From an uncultured Clostridia bacterium (GTDB lineage: Bacteria > Bacillota > Clostridia > Christensenellales > UBA1242): a stretch of DNA of 20,631 bases. Positions 20,166 to 20,631 of the stretch are shown here, one piece after another; within the stretch, counting starts at the first letter, position 1; the number at the start of each line of letters is the position of its first letter. The notes under the pieces were generated by a model. The model was not told where the DNA came from, did not search any database, and saw only the letters and a list, made by a program, of their open reading frames with translations. Location of the stretch: NCBI GenBank assembly GCA_937891595.1, contig CALATF010000072.1, forward strand, positions 1-20,631. The letters are read 5' to 3'. The position numbers and the translations under genes are program-made.

Positions 20166-20631
20166 TTATTTAGTTTTTACGCTTTTCTTTGCAGACCATG
20201 TTGAATAATACTTTTTACCGCTTACAGTTTTATATGTTCTGATGCGAACATAATACTTTCTTTTTGCTTTTAATTTAGAAATAGTTTTTGATGTTGTCTT
20301 ATTTTTAGTAATAGTTGTTGTCTTTGCGCCCTTAAAACTACTCTTGGTTCCGTACTGAATCTGATAACCTGTTGTCTGGGTTGACTGTTTCTTCCATTTA
20401 ACCGTTATCTTTTTCTTTGCACCTGTAACCTTAGAAAGCTTTGTTGACTTTGGATTGATTACAAATGTCTTTGATAATGTACCGTCATATTTATCCATAA
20501 ATTTAACAGTAACTTTATATTTACCAACATTCTTTCTGCCGGAAGCATAGGTAACCTTATAATCAGAACCTTCTAACAAAGCATTACCTTCTGCATCAAC
20601 AACAGAAACTGATGGCTTCTTTGCTTTTCCA
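20166..20631 (-). CDS. host surface protein with Ig-like and FnIII domains (5' end missing)
   Basis: The C-terminal part of a bacterial surface protein; the frame continues through the right edge, so the start is outside. Near the edge, a Lys-Lys-Pro-Ser-Val-Ser-Val-Val-Asp to Asp-Tyr-Lys-Val-Thr-Tyr and Asn-Val-Gly-Lys-Tyr-Lys-Val-Thr-Val segment matches the Ig-like repeats of Clostridia surface proteins. A fibronectin type III domain follows (Lys-Ile-Thr-Val-Lys-Trp, Tyr-Gln-Ile-Gln-Tyr-Gly, Lys-Tyr-Tyr-Val-Arg-Ile-Arg-Thr-Tyr), ending in Ser-Val-Lys-Thr-Lys. It is Lys/Thr-rich and less AT-rich than the phage genes. It probably belongs to the host chromosome and points to a gut Clostridia (Lachnospiraceae-like) host. 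Confidence 0.7.
   Translation of the reverse strand, partial: GKAKKPSVSVVDAEGNALLEGSDYKVTYASGRKNVGKYKVTVKFMDKYDGTLSKTFVINPKSTKLSKVTGAKKKITVKWKKQSTQTTGYQIQYGTKSSFKGAKTTTITKNKTTSKTISKLKAKRKYYVRIRTYKTVSGKKYYSTWSAKKSVKTK

Overview
The window looks like the right-hand part of a tailed-phage genome, probably a siphovirus-type prophage, from a low-GC Firmicutes host. The reasons are the very AT-rich sequence, AAGGAG/GGAGG ribosome sites before nearly every gene, and a run of phage tail, lysis, recombination and DNA-modification genes packed on the plus strand. The last 600 bases are less AT-rich. They hold a minus-strand, lysine-rich surface-protein gene of the kind common in gut Clostridia (Lachnospiraceae-like), so the right end is probably bacterial chromosome. 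No integrase, repressor, terminase or capsid gene is in the window, so the temperate reading rests on that junction alone.

Layout. 1-3583: end of the tail or baseplate region (partial tail protein, three tail accessory proteins, a beta-propeller-like candidate receptor-binding protein), closed by a strong terminator. 3606-5010: an independently transcribed module of two membrane proteins, the second with a sigma-region-4-like HTH at its C terminus and a weak AgrB resemblance. 5052-8127: five genes for proteins of unknown but probably virion-linked role, then a small papain/C39-like protein. 8115-9062: an HNH homing endonuclease on the minus strand, inserted so that the 3' end of the protease-like gene is duplicated on both sides. 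9111-9848: an XhlA-like coiled-coil membrane protein and an LL-H-type holin. 9850-10182: a 330-base control region with three tandem sigma-A promoters, the first two ending quickly at terminators. 10183-16559: the recombination operon (Rad50/SMC-like ATPase, RecT annealase, MBL-fold protein, PD-(D/E)XK exonuclease, a second HNH endonuclease, ERCC4-type nuclease, SSB-like protein, small HTH). 16581-19530: a radical SAM protein, a Dam-type and a beta-class DNA methyltransferase, and a small ORF. 19521-19662: a probable new structured small RNA with its own promoter and terminator. 19680-20024: an HNH-like ORF with a KOW/SH3-like tail. About 20011-20042: the junction with host-like DNA, where a minus-strand gene with a good ribosome site is cut after about nine codons. 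20166-20631: the surface-protein gene, running off the window.

How the genes fit together: the ATPase, RecT, exonuclease, ERCC4 nuclease and SSB form a phage recombination/repair set. The radical SAM protein and two methyltransferases form a DNA-modification cassette. All three of these end in a shared short motif ([ST]-I-[FY]-D-F) that looks like a sliding-clamp docking peptide, which would tie modification to replication. The most unusual items are the small RNA at 19556-19662 with complementary hairpin loops, the shared C-terminal motif, the membrane-HTH module with an internal start site, the short promoter-terminator units before the recombination operon, and the duplicated gene end around the homing endonuclease.
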